A stretch of DNA of 64,000 bases from positions 69,857 through 133,856 of IMG/VR virus record IMGVR_UViG_3300030430_005376. One strand, 5' to 3'. A program made the translations under genes and the position numbers. The DNA is from a virus. The notes under the pieces were generated by a model, which was not told where the DNA came from, made no database searches, and saw only the letters and a list, made by a program, of their open reading frames with translations. Shown in pieces: positions 1-9,030 of the stretch. Every line of letters starts with the position of its first letter. Position 1 is the stretch's first letter.

Positions 1-1520
1 ATACTAAAATCTTTTGCTTTAATAAGCTCGTTCACAGCTTGCAGCTTGTCAAAAGTTACTAACCTAGAAGGAGATGAAAGCTTATCATTTAATACTGTAG
101 ACTTTGGACGAGTCTCAGAAGCTTTTTTAACACCTTCGCCTTGCGCAGAGTTGACCGCCAAATCAATTACTCCTGCAAAAGCACTTAGACTCTGAAATAC
201 TCCAGCTCCAGAAGAAACTCTAGGAGTGACTGAACTGCTTCCTTTCGTGATGATATCAATGGTTATGTCAACAGTGTTGTCTGCCCCAAATCCGTAAGAT
301 ACATTCTTTATATTATAAGCGCTTACATTTCTTAGATTGTTTATATACTTTCCTACTGTATTTGTTGAAGTAAGCTTGCTGTCTGGATGTGTCCATCCGT
401 ATTCGATAACAAAGTGTGAGTTTGCAAACTCATCAACTGCCAACATTGGGCTTACTTGTTTAAGCCTAGACTTGTCGTGAAGCTTAAGCTTAAGAACACC
501 GTTTCTTGTTGACAGAAGACCTCCCACACCAGCGTCTTGCTCTGTTATGTCTAGCGATATTAAAGAAAGAAAAGGCTGAAATGGATCAAGCACAGCGCGA
601 TCTGCTCGAGCTCGATCTCCGTCTTCAGTGGCAAAATCAAATCCAAAACTGCTTTCTAGAATTGAGCTAAATGTGTTGTTTTCTGAATTGTAGTTTGCGT
701 TCACCATCGTTTGTGGTGAGGTAAATAAATTCATGTAAGAGTAACTCTCAAATGCAGTCTCGTTTTCATCTAAACCAGACGAGTTATTTATAGGCAATGG
801 GTTTGTAAACGTATCATTTTTGTCCTCACCGAAAAATCTCGTGTAAGACATTTTAGGATTACCCACTTGATTTGGAAAAAATCGAGCTGGATAAACAAAT
901 TTTATTTCTAAGAAAGGCTGACATCTTGACATTTCAACATCAGTTATCGCACTAAAAAATATCGGCAAGTGTTGAGACTGTCGAGAACTTGGAGAATATG
1001 CTCCTTTTCTTATCACGTGTGCTGACAAGGAAGGCGCTGAAAATTTATCTGCTTCTCCAGCTGTTGTAGCACTGTTAAGCCCTATGCTTTCTAGAGTAGT
1101 ATTCTGATTTGGGTCTGGATTTGTATCAACAAAATCTAATATGCTGATCAACTTCTCATCTGATGAATTTACATCAGAAGTGTCTGAGATTGTTATGTCG
1201 TCAACTGACTTACCGTTATAGCAGGAGAGAATCAGGTCGCTTCTATGTGTTACTTCCTTAAGAGCAGCAAAATCATTTAAAAGTTTGCTCATCCCTAAAG
1301 TTGTGTGAGCACCGACTGTGCGATCAAGTATTTTAGCTGTTAGGTTATCAGTAGCTATTTTTTCTGGATCCTCTTCCGTTTTTTCACTTTCTTTTCTTAC
1401 TTCAAGTGTGTACTGATTGTACATTTCTTTATCAAGCCCTGTAATAAATTTCTTGTACTCTTCAACAGCTGACAAGAAAACTTCAAAAGCAAGGTTGTAA
1501 TTTCTGATATCTCCACTCAT
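1..1520 (-). CDS. Large tail/baseplate protein, probable hub component (3' end outside window)
   Basis: An open frame runs without a stop from an ATG to the left edge, so only the first roughly 506 residues are seen. The ATG overlaps the stop of the LysM protein before it (ATGA), indicating translational coupling. The N-terminus is helical. A beta-rich part follows with a segment on ordered substitution of 'LKLKLHDKSRL' and 'HFVIEYGWTHPDS', a style seen in large baseplate hub proteins of myoviruses. The position, after tape measure, tube-cap candidate and gp53/LysM protein, also fits a baseplate hub or wedge. I do not recognise the exact family, and the role is inferred from place and general look. 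Confidence 0.75.
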   Translation of the reverse strand, partial: MSGDIRNYNLAFEVFLSAVEEYKKFITGLDKEMYNQYTLEVRKESEKTEEDPEKIATDNLTAKILDRTVGAHTTLGMSKLLNDFAALKEVTHRSDLILSCYNGKSVDDITISDTSDVNSSDEKLISILDFVDTNPDPNQNTTLESIGLNSATTAGEADKFSAPSLSAHVIRKGAYSPSSRQSQHLPIFFSAITDVEMSRCQPFLEIKFVYPARFFPNQVGNPKMSYTRFFGEDKNDTFTNPLPINNSSGLDENETAFESYSYMNLFTSPQTMVNANYNSENNTFSSILESSFGFDFATEDGDRARADRAVLDPFQPFLSLISLDITEQDAGVGGLLSTRNGVLKLKLHDKSRLKQVSPMLAVDEFANSHFVIEYGWTHPDSKLTSTNTVGKYINNLRNVSAYNIKNVSYGFGADNTVDITIDIITKGSSSVTPRVSSGAGVFQSLSAFAGVIDLAVNSAQGEGVKKASETRPKSTVLNDKLSSPSRLVTFDKLQAVNELIKAKDFS

Positions 1521-1807
1521 ATTATCACGCCTATGGCAGCTTCAAGACTTACAGGAATTCTAACAAGAGTTCCAGCTGGAACCTGCAAGCCCCAACCGAT
1601 GCCGCTTGCAGCAGCAATCACCCACCAGTAAGCACCGTCGCCGTAATTTTCACCAGCTAACTGATCAAGTCTTCGGCCTTCTTCTAGAACAATATTCTTT
1701 GTTTTAATTGTGCCGTTCGAAGCCGCTCTAAATATTAAAAAATTTGCATTGCTAATAGACACACCTTCAGGTATTCTTCGAGCAAAATTATATCTTGAAA
1801 TTGCCAT
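1517..1807 (-). CDS. LysM-domain baseplate protein (T4 gp53-like)
   Basis: A 96-residue protein. Residues about 46-84 form a LysM-like unit: 'LDQLAGENYGDGAYWWVIA' followed by 'GLQVPAGTLVRIP', the usual pattern in which a small repeat is tested for tight turn, aromatic pair and final IP. Small LysM proteins of this kind are the wedge or hub proteins called gp53 in T4 and gpX-like in other contractile phages, where they hold tube cap and baseplate together. Start overlaps the preceding gene by one base and its stop overlaps the next ATG, so the three genes are coupled. The family call is good; the exact place in the baseplate is inferred. Confidence 0.8.
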   Translation of the reverse strand: MAISRYNFARRIPEGVSISNANFLIFRAASNGTIKTKNIVLEEGRRLDQLAGENYGDGAYWWVIAAASGIGWGLQVPAGTLVRIPVSLEAAIGVII

Positions 1808-4800
1808 TATTTCTTACCTTTTTTATCGCCTAAGACGCGATGCTGATTTCCTGATTTATAAATACCAGTCTTTCCGGCTTTTCTAAAGTTAATTTCAGAT
1901 TCTGATATTGCCTCCTCGTACGGATCACCAGCAACACTTCTCATTATCTCGCCAACGTTGTAAAGCGGTGCTCTGTTGTATCCTGTGTGATCGATACCTG
2001 GCGGTATATCGTGTATGACGTCAAACTGAAATGTTATATCGCAACCAATTGGAGCGCGAGCATTAAAATCTGTTTCCCAAGGAATATTATCTTCTAACCA
2101 GTTGAACGAGATATTTTTCATGACACCTGCTAAACCTCTACCCCTGGTTGTCTCAAAAGCTTTTGTAAAAGGGTTGACTTCAGGTCTCATAAATGTAGAT
2201 TCTTTGTTTTCTATTAGAAGATTCACAAAACTTGTTGCAAAGTTGATTGTACCATTTAAAGCCTCAGGGGCGCTACCATCTCCAAATGCTGATCTCGCAG
2301 CGAGCGACAAAGCGCCGGCGGCATCTAGTGAACCAGCGCCGAAGATAATACCAGCGAGTGAAGAACTAAAAGTCCTGAGTGGGCTGTTTAGAATTGACTC
2401 ATGACTTACTATTAAGACTTTGTCAAATAAGGCATCCCCTGCTGTTTTATCTTTAACTTTAGCTCTGTAGAAAATCTTTCCGTCTGTATTGTTTATTGTT
2501 TTATCCACATCTACAATTAAGCGCTTTGTGGTAAAATAATTTTTACCGTCATCTTCGCAGAAATAACCGTCTATGAAATTTGGATTTAGATAGTTAAAAC
2601 CTTTTTTAAACTTAGCACCAGCATTCTCTCCAGATACGTTTGGGTCTTTAAGCACATTTATGATCTGACTGGTTAGAAGCGGGTTAGCGTATCCGTTTAC
2701 AAGAACTGTGGCAAGAGCTGAAGCAGCAGCATCTGATGCTCCTAGCGCCGCTGCTCTCCCTAGCACACTGTCGATTCCTTGCGCATCTACCGAAAGAAGC
2801 TCAATTAACCCTTGAGGAGAGCCTAAAACAGCAGCAAAAAGCAAGATCACTGCTTCTTTAATTGCATCCACTACCTTAAAGAAGCCTTGCCCAGCAAATT
2901 CAGTTTGTAAGTTAATAAATTGATCAGAAATAACTTTTGCACTGACTTCTGGATCTCCAATACCAAAAGTTCTGGCTAAATTAAATCTAGAATAGTTTGA
3001 TTTAATAATGTCACCGACTCTAAGTCTAATTACTGGAGAAGCACCGACAACTTGCGTAAAGGGCTGATAGAATTGTGACTCATCTGAGAGACTGCCTACA
3101 AAAGTTCCTTTCGTCCATTGTGGGTAAAGAAGTGTGACTAACTTATTTATTTTATACCACATCTCATCAAAATCTTCTCTGTTGGTTGCGTAAACTGTGA
3201 AGCCGAGTTGCAAAGACCTGGTTGTTCCTTGGTAAGTCTGGACAGGATCCATTCTACCAAACGACCTTGTCTGCCCATATGAGGGGGTAATAGTGTCAGA
3301 TAATTGTTTCAAAAACGCGTGGAAAGCAATAATTTCGTTTGTTCTTAGGTCGTGAAAGTAGAACGGAACATACTCGGAGTCAAGCCTATCTTCGATAATC
3401 TTAACCACTCTGTTTGGTATTCTTGCATTTGTTCCGTTTGTGTCTAGACCCGTGTAAGTATTTCTAACCATTCTGCTTCCGAGCATACCATGCATCGGGT
3501 TTTGTCCTGAAAAAGTATTGTTTAGCAGTTGAACTGATCTGATTATATTCAAGGGTAATAAATAAGTTGATGGGACGCTGCTTTGCTCCCAAGCTAGAGT
3601 CGTTTCGCTTCCCATTGTTGGATTAGAATCAGGCTGCTTACCTATTCTACTTTTTCCTACGCGATGACCTGGAAGATTTGGCAATGAGTCTGGATCTCTA
3701 ACTAAATCTACATTTTTCCTATCATCTTGCTTAACAGCATTTTTCGAATGCAGACTTTTTTCTCCAATAGTAGCGATCACGTTTATGACTCTTAAAATCT
3801 TGTCATTTTCATTTAGTATTTTTGAGATGGCAATTTTTTCAGATTCGGTGTCACCGTTGTTTGGTGCACCTACGTTTTCTAAACTCTCAGTAAAACTGTT
3901 AACAGAGTTTAAGATAGAATTAGACACTGCGTGCCAGAAGCCTGGGGCGTCTGAAAAATCTAACCTGCGTTCTTGTCTTCCTTTGCTTGTAGAATTTTTA
4001 GTCAGATTAGTCTCTGACAAGTCTTGATCTTCTTTGTTTCCAAACATTGATAGAAGACCTTCATTAAAACAGTCAAGGTAGTTAAAGTCTGTGACACTTA
4101 ACACGTTTGTTAAAAAATAATTTTTTGCTACAAATCGTGTTGATTTTCTACTTTGGCCTAATATGAGCTTACCAGCTTGTGCCTTGTCTGTCAAAGTAGC
4201 AATTTTAGGTATACTCTCAGAAATACTTTTAAACTCTGCTACATTTAATTCTTCTGTTATGGTTTCAAATAGTGTTTTTGCTGCGCTGACGACTGCAATT
4301 AGCCTAAAAGCAGTTTTTAATCTCTGTGCTCTAGAGTAATCTCCAAATCTAATTGCACTGTTGTAGCTAGAACCAAATGAGGAAGAATTTTTAGAATTTT
4401 CTTCTTCATAGTCTAAGTTTATACCTGTACCGGCTCTTACTGATTCTTCTCCGAAAGAAGCACCTAGCGCAGGAAAACCTGTTGCGTTCATACTTAATAA
4501 TCGAGTCATTACCTTTTTTTGAACATCTCGAGCTTCTTCTAAATCTCCTGCAGCAATGTTTTGAAGTGTTGATTCCACAAATGACAAGTCACCACCTGGC
4601 ACGTCTCTCACGTCATACCCAGTAGCCCTAAGTAGTAAAGATGATCCAATATTTTTTAGCTGATCAAAAGAAACGTCTGTAGTAATTCTTTGGTCTCTTC
4701 TTCCGTCGTTGCCTACATCTGGCCCTGAATAGCCAGGTATTGTCAAGTTATCTTTTTCATCTATTTCTGATCCAAAAGGTAATGTTTCACTAGCATAACT

Positions 4801-5418
4801 ATTGTCAACATTAAACCTGTTGTTTCTTTTTAGAGCCTCAATAGATGCAGCAACAAGAAAGTCTTTTGGGTCGCTAGCTTCTTCAGGGATTAAAACTTTG
4901 CCCAACAAGTCATTTGCAGTTCTAGGACCGCCAGGTTGGCCGTCTCCTCTCTCTGCACCGTCAATTTTACTTATGAGTTGATCAAGCTCGTCAACTGGAG
5001 ACGCAGCTGTTCCAGTTGAAGGATCGTCAAAATATCCGGTGTTGCTGTAACTCGACAACATTGAATCTTGAACAGATCCTTGTGTCACGAAAGGCTGACC
5101 TAAGATAAAGCCACTAGGATCTTGCAGAGGCTCTCCTCTTTTACCTGCATATGTTTCATTGTTGCCTCTTCCAAAGACATAGAGGTTTTCTTCTCTCTCA
5201 GAGATAAAGTTTAAGAACCTGCCTGTGAGGCCAGCGTCAGCGTCAGCTGCATCAAACCCAATTAGAGGTTGCCCGGTATTTGTCTCAAGTCCTAATCCTG
5301 AACTATCACCAAACGCGGCCACACCGTCAACAGTATAGCTAACCATACCTTCAGGATTTTCAAACCCGGCAGGTAAAGTTTCACCTCTTAAAAAATCTTT
5401 GAAAGTTTCTCTTGCCAT
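1807..5418 (-). CDS. Very large baseplate / tail-tube-junction protein
   Basis: A 1203-residue protein without a clear catalytic motif. The first 350 residues are polar and rich in Gly/Asp, and the middle is helical. The segment around residues 690-790 contains 'VPFYFHDLRTNEIIAFHAFL' and the last 100 residues contain 'GCDITFQFDVIHDIPPGIDH'. Such pieces resemble tail-tube cap or baseplate junction proteins that precede a LysM protein in contractile phages (functional counterparts of T4 gp48/gp54). It overlaps the preceding 82-residue gene by 31 bases and has an AAGGAA ribosome site. The far greater length than gp48/gp54 (about 320-360 residues) argues for extra domains or a fused hub function. 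Family not firmly recognised. Confidence 0.75.
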   Translation of the reverse strand: MARETFKDFLRGETLPAGFENPEGMVSYTVDGVAAFGDSSGLGLETNTGQPLIGFDAADADAGLTGRFLNFISEREENLYVFGRGNNETYAGKRGEPLQDPSGFILGQPFVTQGSVQDSMLSSYSNTGYFDDPSTGTAASPVDELDQLISKIDGAERGDGQPGGPRTANDLLGKVLIPEEASDPKDFLVAASIEALKRNNRFNVDNSYASETLPFGSEIDEKDNLTIPGYSGPDVGNDGRRDQRITTDVSFDQLKNIGSSLLLRATGYDVRDVPGGDLSFVESTLQNIAAGDLEEARDVQKKVMTRLLSMNATGFPALGASFGEESVRAGTGINLDYEEENSKNSSSFGSSYNSAIRFGDYSRAQRLKTAFRLIAVVSAAKTLFETITEELNVAEFKSISESIPKIATLTDKAQAGKLILGQSRKSTRFVAKNYFLTNVLSVTDFNYLDCFNEGLLSMFGNKEDQDLSETNLTKNSTSKGRQERRLDFSDAPGFWHAVSNSILNSVNSFTESLENVGAPNNGDTESEKIAISKILNENDKILRVINVIATIGEKSLHSKNAVKQDDRKNVDLVRDPDSLPNLPGHRVGKSRIGKQPDSNPTMGSETTLAWEQSSVPSTYLLPLNIIRSVQLLNNTFSGQNPMHGMLGSRMVRNTYTGLDTNGTNARIPNRVVKIIEDRLDSEYVPFYFHDLRTNEIIAFHAFLKQLSDTITPSYGQTRSFGRMDPVQTYQGTTRSLQLGFTVYATNREDFDEMWYKINKLVTLLYPQWTKGTFVGSLSDESQFYQPFTQVVGASPVIRLRVGDIIKSNYSRFNLARTFGIGDPEVSAKVISDQFINLQTEFAGQGFFKVVDAIKEAVILLFAAVLGSPQGLIELLSVDAQGIDSVLGRAAALGASDAAASALATVLVNGYANPLLTSQIINVLKDPNVSGENAGAKFKKGFNYLNPNFIDGYFCEDDGKNYFTTKRLIVDVDKTINNTDGKIFYRAKVKDKTAGDALFDKVLIVSHESILNSPLRTFSSSLAGIIFGAGSLDAAGALSLAARSAFGDGSAPEALNGTINFATSFVNLLIENKESTFMRPEVNPFTKAFETTRGRGLAGVMKNISFNWLEDNIPWETDFNARAPIGCDITFQFDVIHDIPPGIDHTGYNRAPLYNVGEIMRSVAGDPYEEAISESEINFRKAGKTGIYKSGNQHRVLGDKKGKK

Positions 5419-5636
5419 CCGAGTTCCTTAATCTGTTCTTTGAACAACTGACCTGCTCTTTTTCTTCTGACAGGATCGCTTGATATACTTTCCACGCTTT
5501 CAAATAAAGGTTCAAGCTCTTTCACGACCTCATCTAAGTAAATATTAATCTCTTCAATTTCTTTTTCAGACATACCTTCGCAAAAAGCATCTTTTTGCCT
5601 TGCGAGTTCATCAATAATTTCTTGGTAGTGTTTCAT
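5388..5636 (-). CDS. Small acidic helical protein between tape measure and baseplate genes
   Basis: An 82-residue, almost wholly helical, strongly acidic protein with no motif I recognise. It starts 7 bases after the tape measure stop and its 3' end overlaps the next gene by 31 bases, an overlap that is large for this operon and suggests coupled translation. By place it may be an assembly factor for the tail tip or hub, but this is inference. It is real rather than a shadow because it fills the only gap between two coupled tail genes in the right strand. Confidence 0.65.
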   Translation of the reverse strand: MKHYQEIIDELARQKDAFCEGMSEKEIEEINIYLDEVVKELEPLFESVESISSDPVRRKRAGQLFKEQIKELGWQEKLSKIF

Positions 5637-5643
5637 ATTTTTC

Positions 5644-7869
5644 CTAAGAAGTCTTTACGTAAGCAAATGATCGATTATCTGATGTTCTTGTTGAAGGTTG
5701 AAGCAAGACTTCAGCAAGCATTTTCTTGTCAATTTCAAGTGTCACGTTAGTTGTCTGATCTATGTTTTCCATGCCATTTTGAATTGCATCTACAATTGCG
5801 ACCTTAATCTCTTCAATTACTTCTGTCATAGAAAATTCTTCTTCATTTTCAGTAGCTAAATTTTTAGACAATTCTTCTAGCGCATTAATTTCTTCATTTA
5901 AGTTTACGTCAGCAGACAAAACAGTGTTGATTTCTTCAGGGGCGAGTCCCATCAAGTCTACGAGTGCTCCTTCCTGGGCACGTGTAAGTGCGTCTATTTC
6001 TAGGTTCTGTTCAGCAAGATAAGTTTTTAGAAACTCGCTTCCTTCTCCAACAGGTTTAAATACTTTAGGTAGCGATGCAGGTGACCATGACTCACTAGTC
6101 ACATCGTACAAATCTTCATAACCTTCTTTGTAGGGGTCAGATATGAACGGAGCAGTTTCTTGCATGTATCCAACAAGATATTTAGTGCCTTCTTCAATTG
6201 GTCTGTAAATTTTAGGCATCGATCTTGGCGAAAACAGATCTTGAATAAACTCAAACAGTTTATTTATTGCTTTTTCTGTCCCACCTGTCACAGAATTGAT
6301 TGATTTCTCGAGAGATCCAAGCATCTTCTCGCCAGCCTCAATACCTTTTGCTACTGTTGACAATTCTGTTTGAATAGCTCCTTCGACACCTGCTGTGTAC
6401 GTTTTAAAGCTGCCCTTTGTTGCCTCGTTGAGCACTTTACCAAATGCTGATTGGTTACCAAGCGATTTTATCACTTCGCCAGAATAGCCTGCCATGGCTT
6501 CTGAGTGTTTGTTAATCTGAGATGCGATCGTAAGGAATCTTTGATCTTCTGCGATTTGAGCTAGTCGTTCACTTGACCTCTGGTACTTGAGAGTCGTCTG
6601 GTCTAGAGTTTTTTCTCTATCTTCCTGCGTTTGAGTTGCTGCTTCTCCGGACGCCTTAAGCATGTCTGCTTGACTAGTTAAGGTGTTGTTAGCGTTCATT
6701 AGCGTCTTGAGCTCGCTCATCGGTACGCCTATCGCCTGAGAGAGTGCTCTCTGTTTTGTATTTGACATCGTCTCAAAATCTTGACCTTGGGCTAAAAGAT
6801 CCTCTCTGAGCCTTCTTGCAAATTCTTCTTCGTCTTCATTGGCTAGGTACATGTACTCTTGAGCATCGATTTGAATATCAAAAAGAGAACTCAGCAGATT
6901 TGCTTTTTCAACAGCACCCCCAAAGTCTCTAAATCCTGACACAACATTTTGGAATGTTCCGGTCTGCATACCTACTTCTTTAAGAGAAGCAGCTAATCGA
7001 GTAGCGCCAGCAACACCAATATTAGTGAAGAAGTCCATGTTCTTCACAAGTTTAGTTGTGTCATCAAGAAGATCTTGCATTGTCACACCAACTTCTCTAC
7101 CTACCATTTCTGCGTGACTTACAAGATCATCAAGAATCTCTGTGCTGACTTTTCCTGTCTGTGCAAACTGAACATTGATTAACTCTGCAACACCTTCAGC
7201 TTCAATTCCTGTTGCTTTTGAAAATTTGACAACGTCTTTCATGTTGTCACCAGTTATTTGCTTCACTGCCTGGACGTTTTGGTTTGACAATGCTGAAGAG
7301 AAATTTTGGAAATCTTCTACTAGGTCAGCTAAGTTACCAGAAGTTATCTGCATCATATCGCCGCCAGCATTAAAGTCGTCTCTTAAAGATGCAAATATCT
7401 GTAATTGACTTTTAGCAAACTCATTTGTAATACTCGAAAAATCAACTTCTGCAGACATATCCTCTATGTCTTTAAGTCCTGCACCAAATGTTTGAATGAG
7501 ACCGCGGTTCATTCTGGACATCTCGTTGTTTTGCAAGTTTGCGGCGTTATCAAAAGCTGCCTTGTTGACGGCTATCATCTGTGCACCGAGACCTATGACC
7601 TTGTTCATTATCACATTTGCTTGTGCGTCAACTTGAGCCGCAGGTACTGTCAGAGTATCTGATAAAGGCGTGAGTCCTTCAGGTGCACCACCTGCGTCAC
7701 CAGTTCCGCCTAAACGAGTTCTGGGTGGCGGCGGAGACTCATCAATTCCTCCGCGGCGGCCTCTTGCCCCAGCACCTCTTCCTGAAGAAAAATAGTCGTC
7801 AAAACCCCTTCTGATGCCTTTAGAAATAGCTTCAGTAAGATCTGCCATGTCTGAGCTGTCTAGAGCCAT
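5644..7869 (-). CDS. Tail tape measure protein
   Basis: A 741-residue protein, predicted to line the tail tube and set its length. After a basic Gly/Arg and Pro-rich linker (residues 30-65) it is long and helical with alternating small and hydrophobic residues, the usual look of tape measure proteins. It lies just after the tube and hub/chaperone genes, as tape measures do. Residues 548-571 and 597-620 are two copies of one motif, (M/L)PK(I/V)(Y/F)(R/K)Px-EG, followed by LxxY(M/L)xE. By the common estimate of about 0.15 nm per residue the tail would be near 110 nm. A CCTATTT/AAATAGG inverted repeat covers part of its ribosome site. Confidence 0.85.
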   Translation of the reverse strand: MALDSSDMADLTEAISKGIRRGFDDYFSSGRGAGARGRRGGIDESPPPPRTRLGGTGDAGGAPEGLTPLSDTLTVPAAQVDAQANVIMNKVIGLGAQMIAVNKAAFDNAANLQNNEMSRMNRGLIQTFGAGLKDIEDMSAEVDFSSITNEFAKSQLQIFASLRDDFNAGGDMMQITSGNLADLVEDFQNFSSALSNQNVQAVKQITGDNMKDVVKFSKATGIEAEGVAELINVQFAQTGKVSTEILDDLVSHAEMVGREVGVTMQDLLDDTTKLVKNMDFFTNIGVAGATRLAASLKEVGMQTGTFQNVVSGFRDFGGAVEKANLLSSLFDIQIDAQEYMYLANEDEEEFARRLREDLLAQGQDFETMSNTKQRALSQAIGVPMSELKTLMNANNTLTSQADMLKASGEAATQTQEDREKTLDQTTLKYQRSSERLAQIAEDQRFLTIASQINKHSEAMAGYSGEVIKSLGNQSAFGKVLNEATKGSFKTYTAGVEGAIQTELSTVAKGIEAGEKMLGSLEKSINSVTGGTEKAINKLFEFIQDLFSPRSMPKIYRPIEEGTKYLVGYMQETAPFISDPYKEGYEDLYDVTSESWSPASLPKVFKPVGEGSEFLKTYLAEQNLEIDALTRAQEGALVDLMGLAPEEINTVLSADVNLNEEINALEELSKNLATENEEEFSMTEVIEEIKVAIVDAIQNGMENIDQTTNVTLEIDKKMLAEVLLQPSTRTSDNRSFAYVKTS

Positions 7870-7897
7870 GTTTTCTCCTATTTTTAAATAGGTCTAC

Positions 7898-8152
7898 TTA
7901 AATTTTTTGATTAATCATTTTTTCAAACTTGTCTAAGCTTGACATGTCAGGTGAAGATTGAGAATTACTTGATCTGTTTTCCATTGCTTTTTTCTTGTCT
8001 TCAAAATGTTTTGACAGTCGTTTTACGTACCATGTTCTGTATCGAACTGGTAATCTTCGCAATTCTGTGTATGACATACCCAGGTGCATCTGGAGCAGGA
8101 AGCACTCTTCTAAGAATGCTTCTCTCCAGTTATGTACTGGGCCAAAAAAACT
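7898..8152 (-). CDS. Frameshift extension of the hub/tail-assembly protein (63-residue frame with upstream open extension)
   Basis: The first ATG in this frame is at 8087-8089 and would give 63 residues, but there is no ribosome site before it. The same frame stays open upstream for 21 more codons, into the end of the preceding gene, and encodes protein-like sequence ('FGPVHNWREAFLEE' then 'MHLGMSYTELRRLPVRYRTW'). The two frames cross at a run of seven T (minus strand; 8144-8150). A +1 or -2 slip there would replace the last four residues of the upstream protein by this domain. Arrangement of a short protein plus a frameshifted longer form just before the tape measure is the well-known layout of tail assembly chaperones. 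Either that, or a homopolymer error in the sequence, explains it. Confidence 0.7.
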   Translation of the reverse strand, partial: SFFGPVHNWREAFLEECFLLQMHLGMSYTELRRLPVRYRTWYVKRLSKHFEDKKKAMENRSSNSQSSPDMSSLDKFEKMINQKI

Positions 8153-8960
8153 CTGTAGTTATAGGAAGCGATATGTCACTAACTGTGCCGCAATTTTGGC
8201 ATGTCATGCTATGCTTCATATTGATACCTGGTTCGTTTTCAACAATAAACGCTCTCAACTTTTTTGAGTCAAAAGCTGGCATATTCTTAATAAAGTGCTT
8301 AATTTTGAGTCTGTCTCTAATACCATCAACTGATGTGATTGTGCTTTCTAAGTAAGAAGTTATGTTGTTTTCTATCTTTGAACCTAGCGCTTTCGTTTTG
8401 TTTTTGCTTTCTATCCCTCTTCTTCTTTCCTCGCCGCCTGTCAAGTATTTAAAAGTTACTTTCTTCTTTGTCACAGGTAGAATATATTCAAAATCGTTAG
8501 TACCTGGCGCTGTTGGTTCTATTTTAAGCCTATTAATTTCAAGAGAAGATAAATCTGCTTCAAATTTATTGTTATGCCCACAGTTAGGACATGATGAAGA
8601 AGCCTTATAAGAAGGTCCGTATCCGGTGACTCTAATGCCTACCATTAAAGAAATTCTATCTCCAAGTATTAGATCTTCTGGGTTTATTGATTTATCAACA
8701 AGACATGACTTAATCAATTGTGAGATAACTGTGCCTTCTTTATGAAATGCGGGTGAAGCAAGAATATCTTCTTCATGAGCAGTCATTGACTTAATTTTCA
8801 GTGTTTCTCTATTGTACAAAACTGAGTCTGGATTGTATAGTGAACCACGTGAAGGAAGAGGAATAGCTTCGACTGGCACCTCCCATCCGAAATCTTCCTT
8901 CATAATATTTTGACGCATCATACCGTCGGGTGTTTCACCCATTAACTCTGTTTTTGACAT
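8130..8960 (-). CDS. Baseplate hub / tail assembly chaperone protein, T4 gp26-like, with zinc knuckles
   Basis: A 276-residue protein starting with a flexible segment and 'AIPLPSRGSLY', a motif typical of gp26-type baseplate hub proteins of T4-like phages. Two CxxC pairs ('CPNCGH' near residue 124 and 'CQNCG' near residue 255) probably bind one zinc ion. It ends in 'TTEFFWPST'. The T7 run inside the two Phe codons before that end allows a shift into the next frame (see the extension entry). It begins just after a strong hairpin terminator whose U-run abuts its GGAG ribosome site. Assembly role follows from family and position; a structural hub role is equally possible. Confidence 0.75.
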   Translation of the reverse strand: MSKTELMGETPDGMMRQNIMKEDFGWEVPVEAIPLPSRGSLYNPDSVLYNRETLKIKSMTAHEEDILASPAFHKEGTVISQLIKSCLVDKSINPEDLILGDRISLMVGIRVTGYGPSYKASSSCPNCGHNNKFEADLSSLEINRLKIEPTAPGTNDFEYILPVTKKKVTFKYLTGGEERRRGIESKNKTKALGSKIENNITSYLESTITSVDGIRDRLKIKHFIKNMPAFDSKKLRAFIVENEPGINMKHSMTCQNCGTVSDISLPITTEFFWPST

Positions 8961-8971
8961 ACTTACTCCAT

Positions 8972-9003
8972 AAAAAAGCGATCGTACTAAATATACGATC
9001 GCT
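8972..9003 (-). terminator. Rho-independent terminator after the tail tube gene
   Basis: On the minus strand a perfect 10-bp stem AGCGATCGTA/TACGATCGCT with a 7-base loop is followed at once by six T. It stands between the tail tube gene and the hub/chaperone gene. The T-run is followed directly by ATGGAG, so the ribosome site of the next gene lies right behind the terminator. This placement would lower expression of downstream genes relative to the abundant tube and sheath. Confidence 0.85.
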
Positions 9004-9030
9004 CAGTATGTCAGTAAAACTATTTTTAAA

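Noticed and set aside
7939-8355. 138-residue hydrophobic plus-strand frame
   Set aside because: It overlaps the hub/chaperone genes, has no ribosome site, and the minus-strand frames have recognisable motifs.
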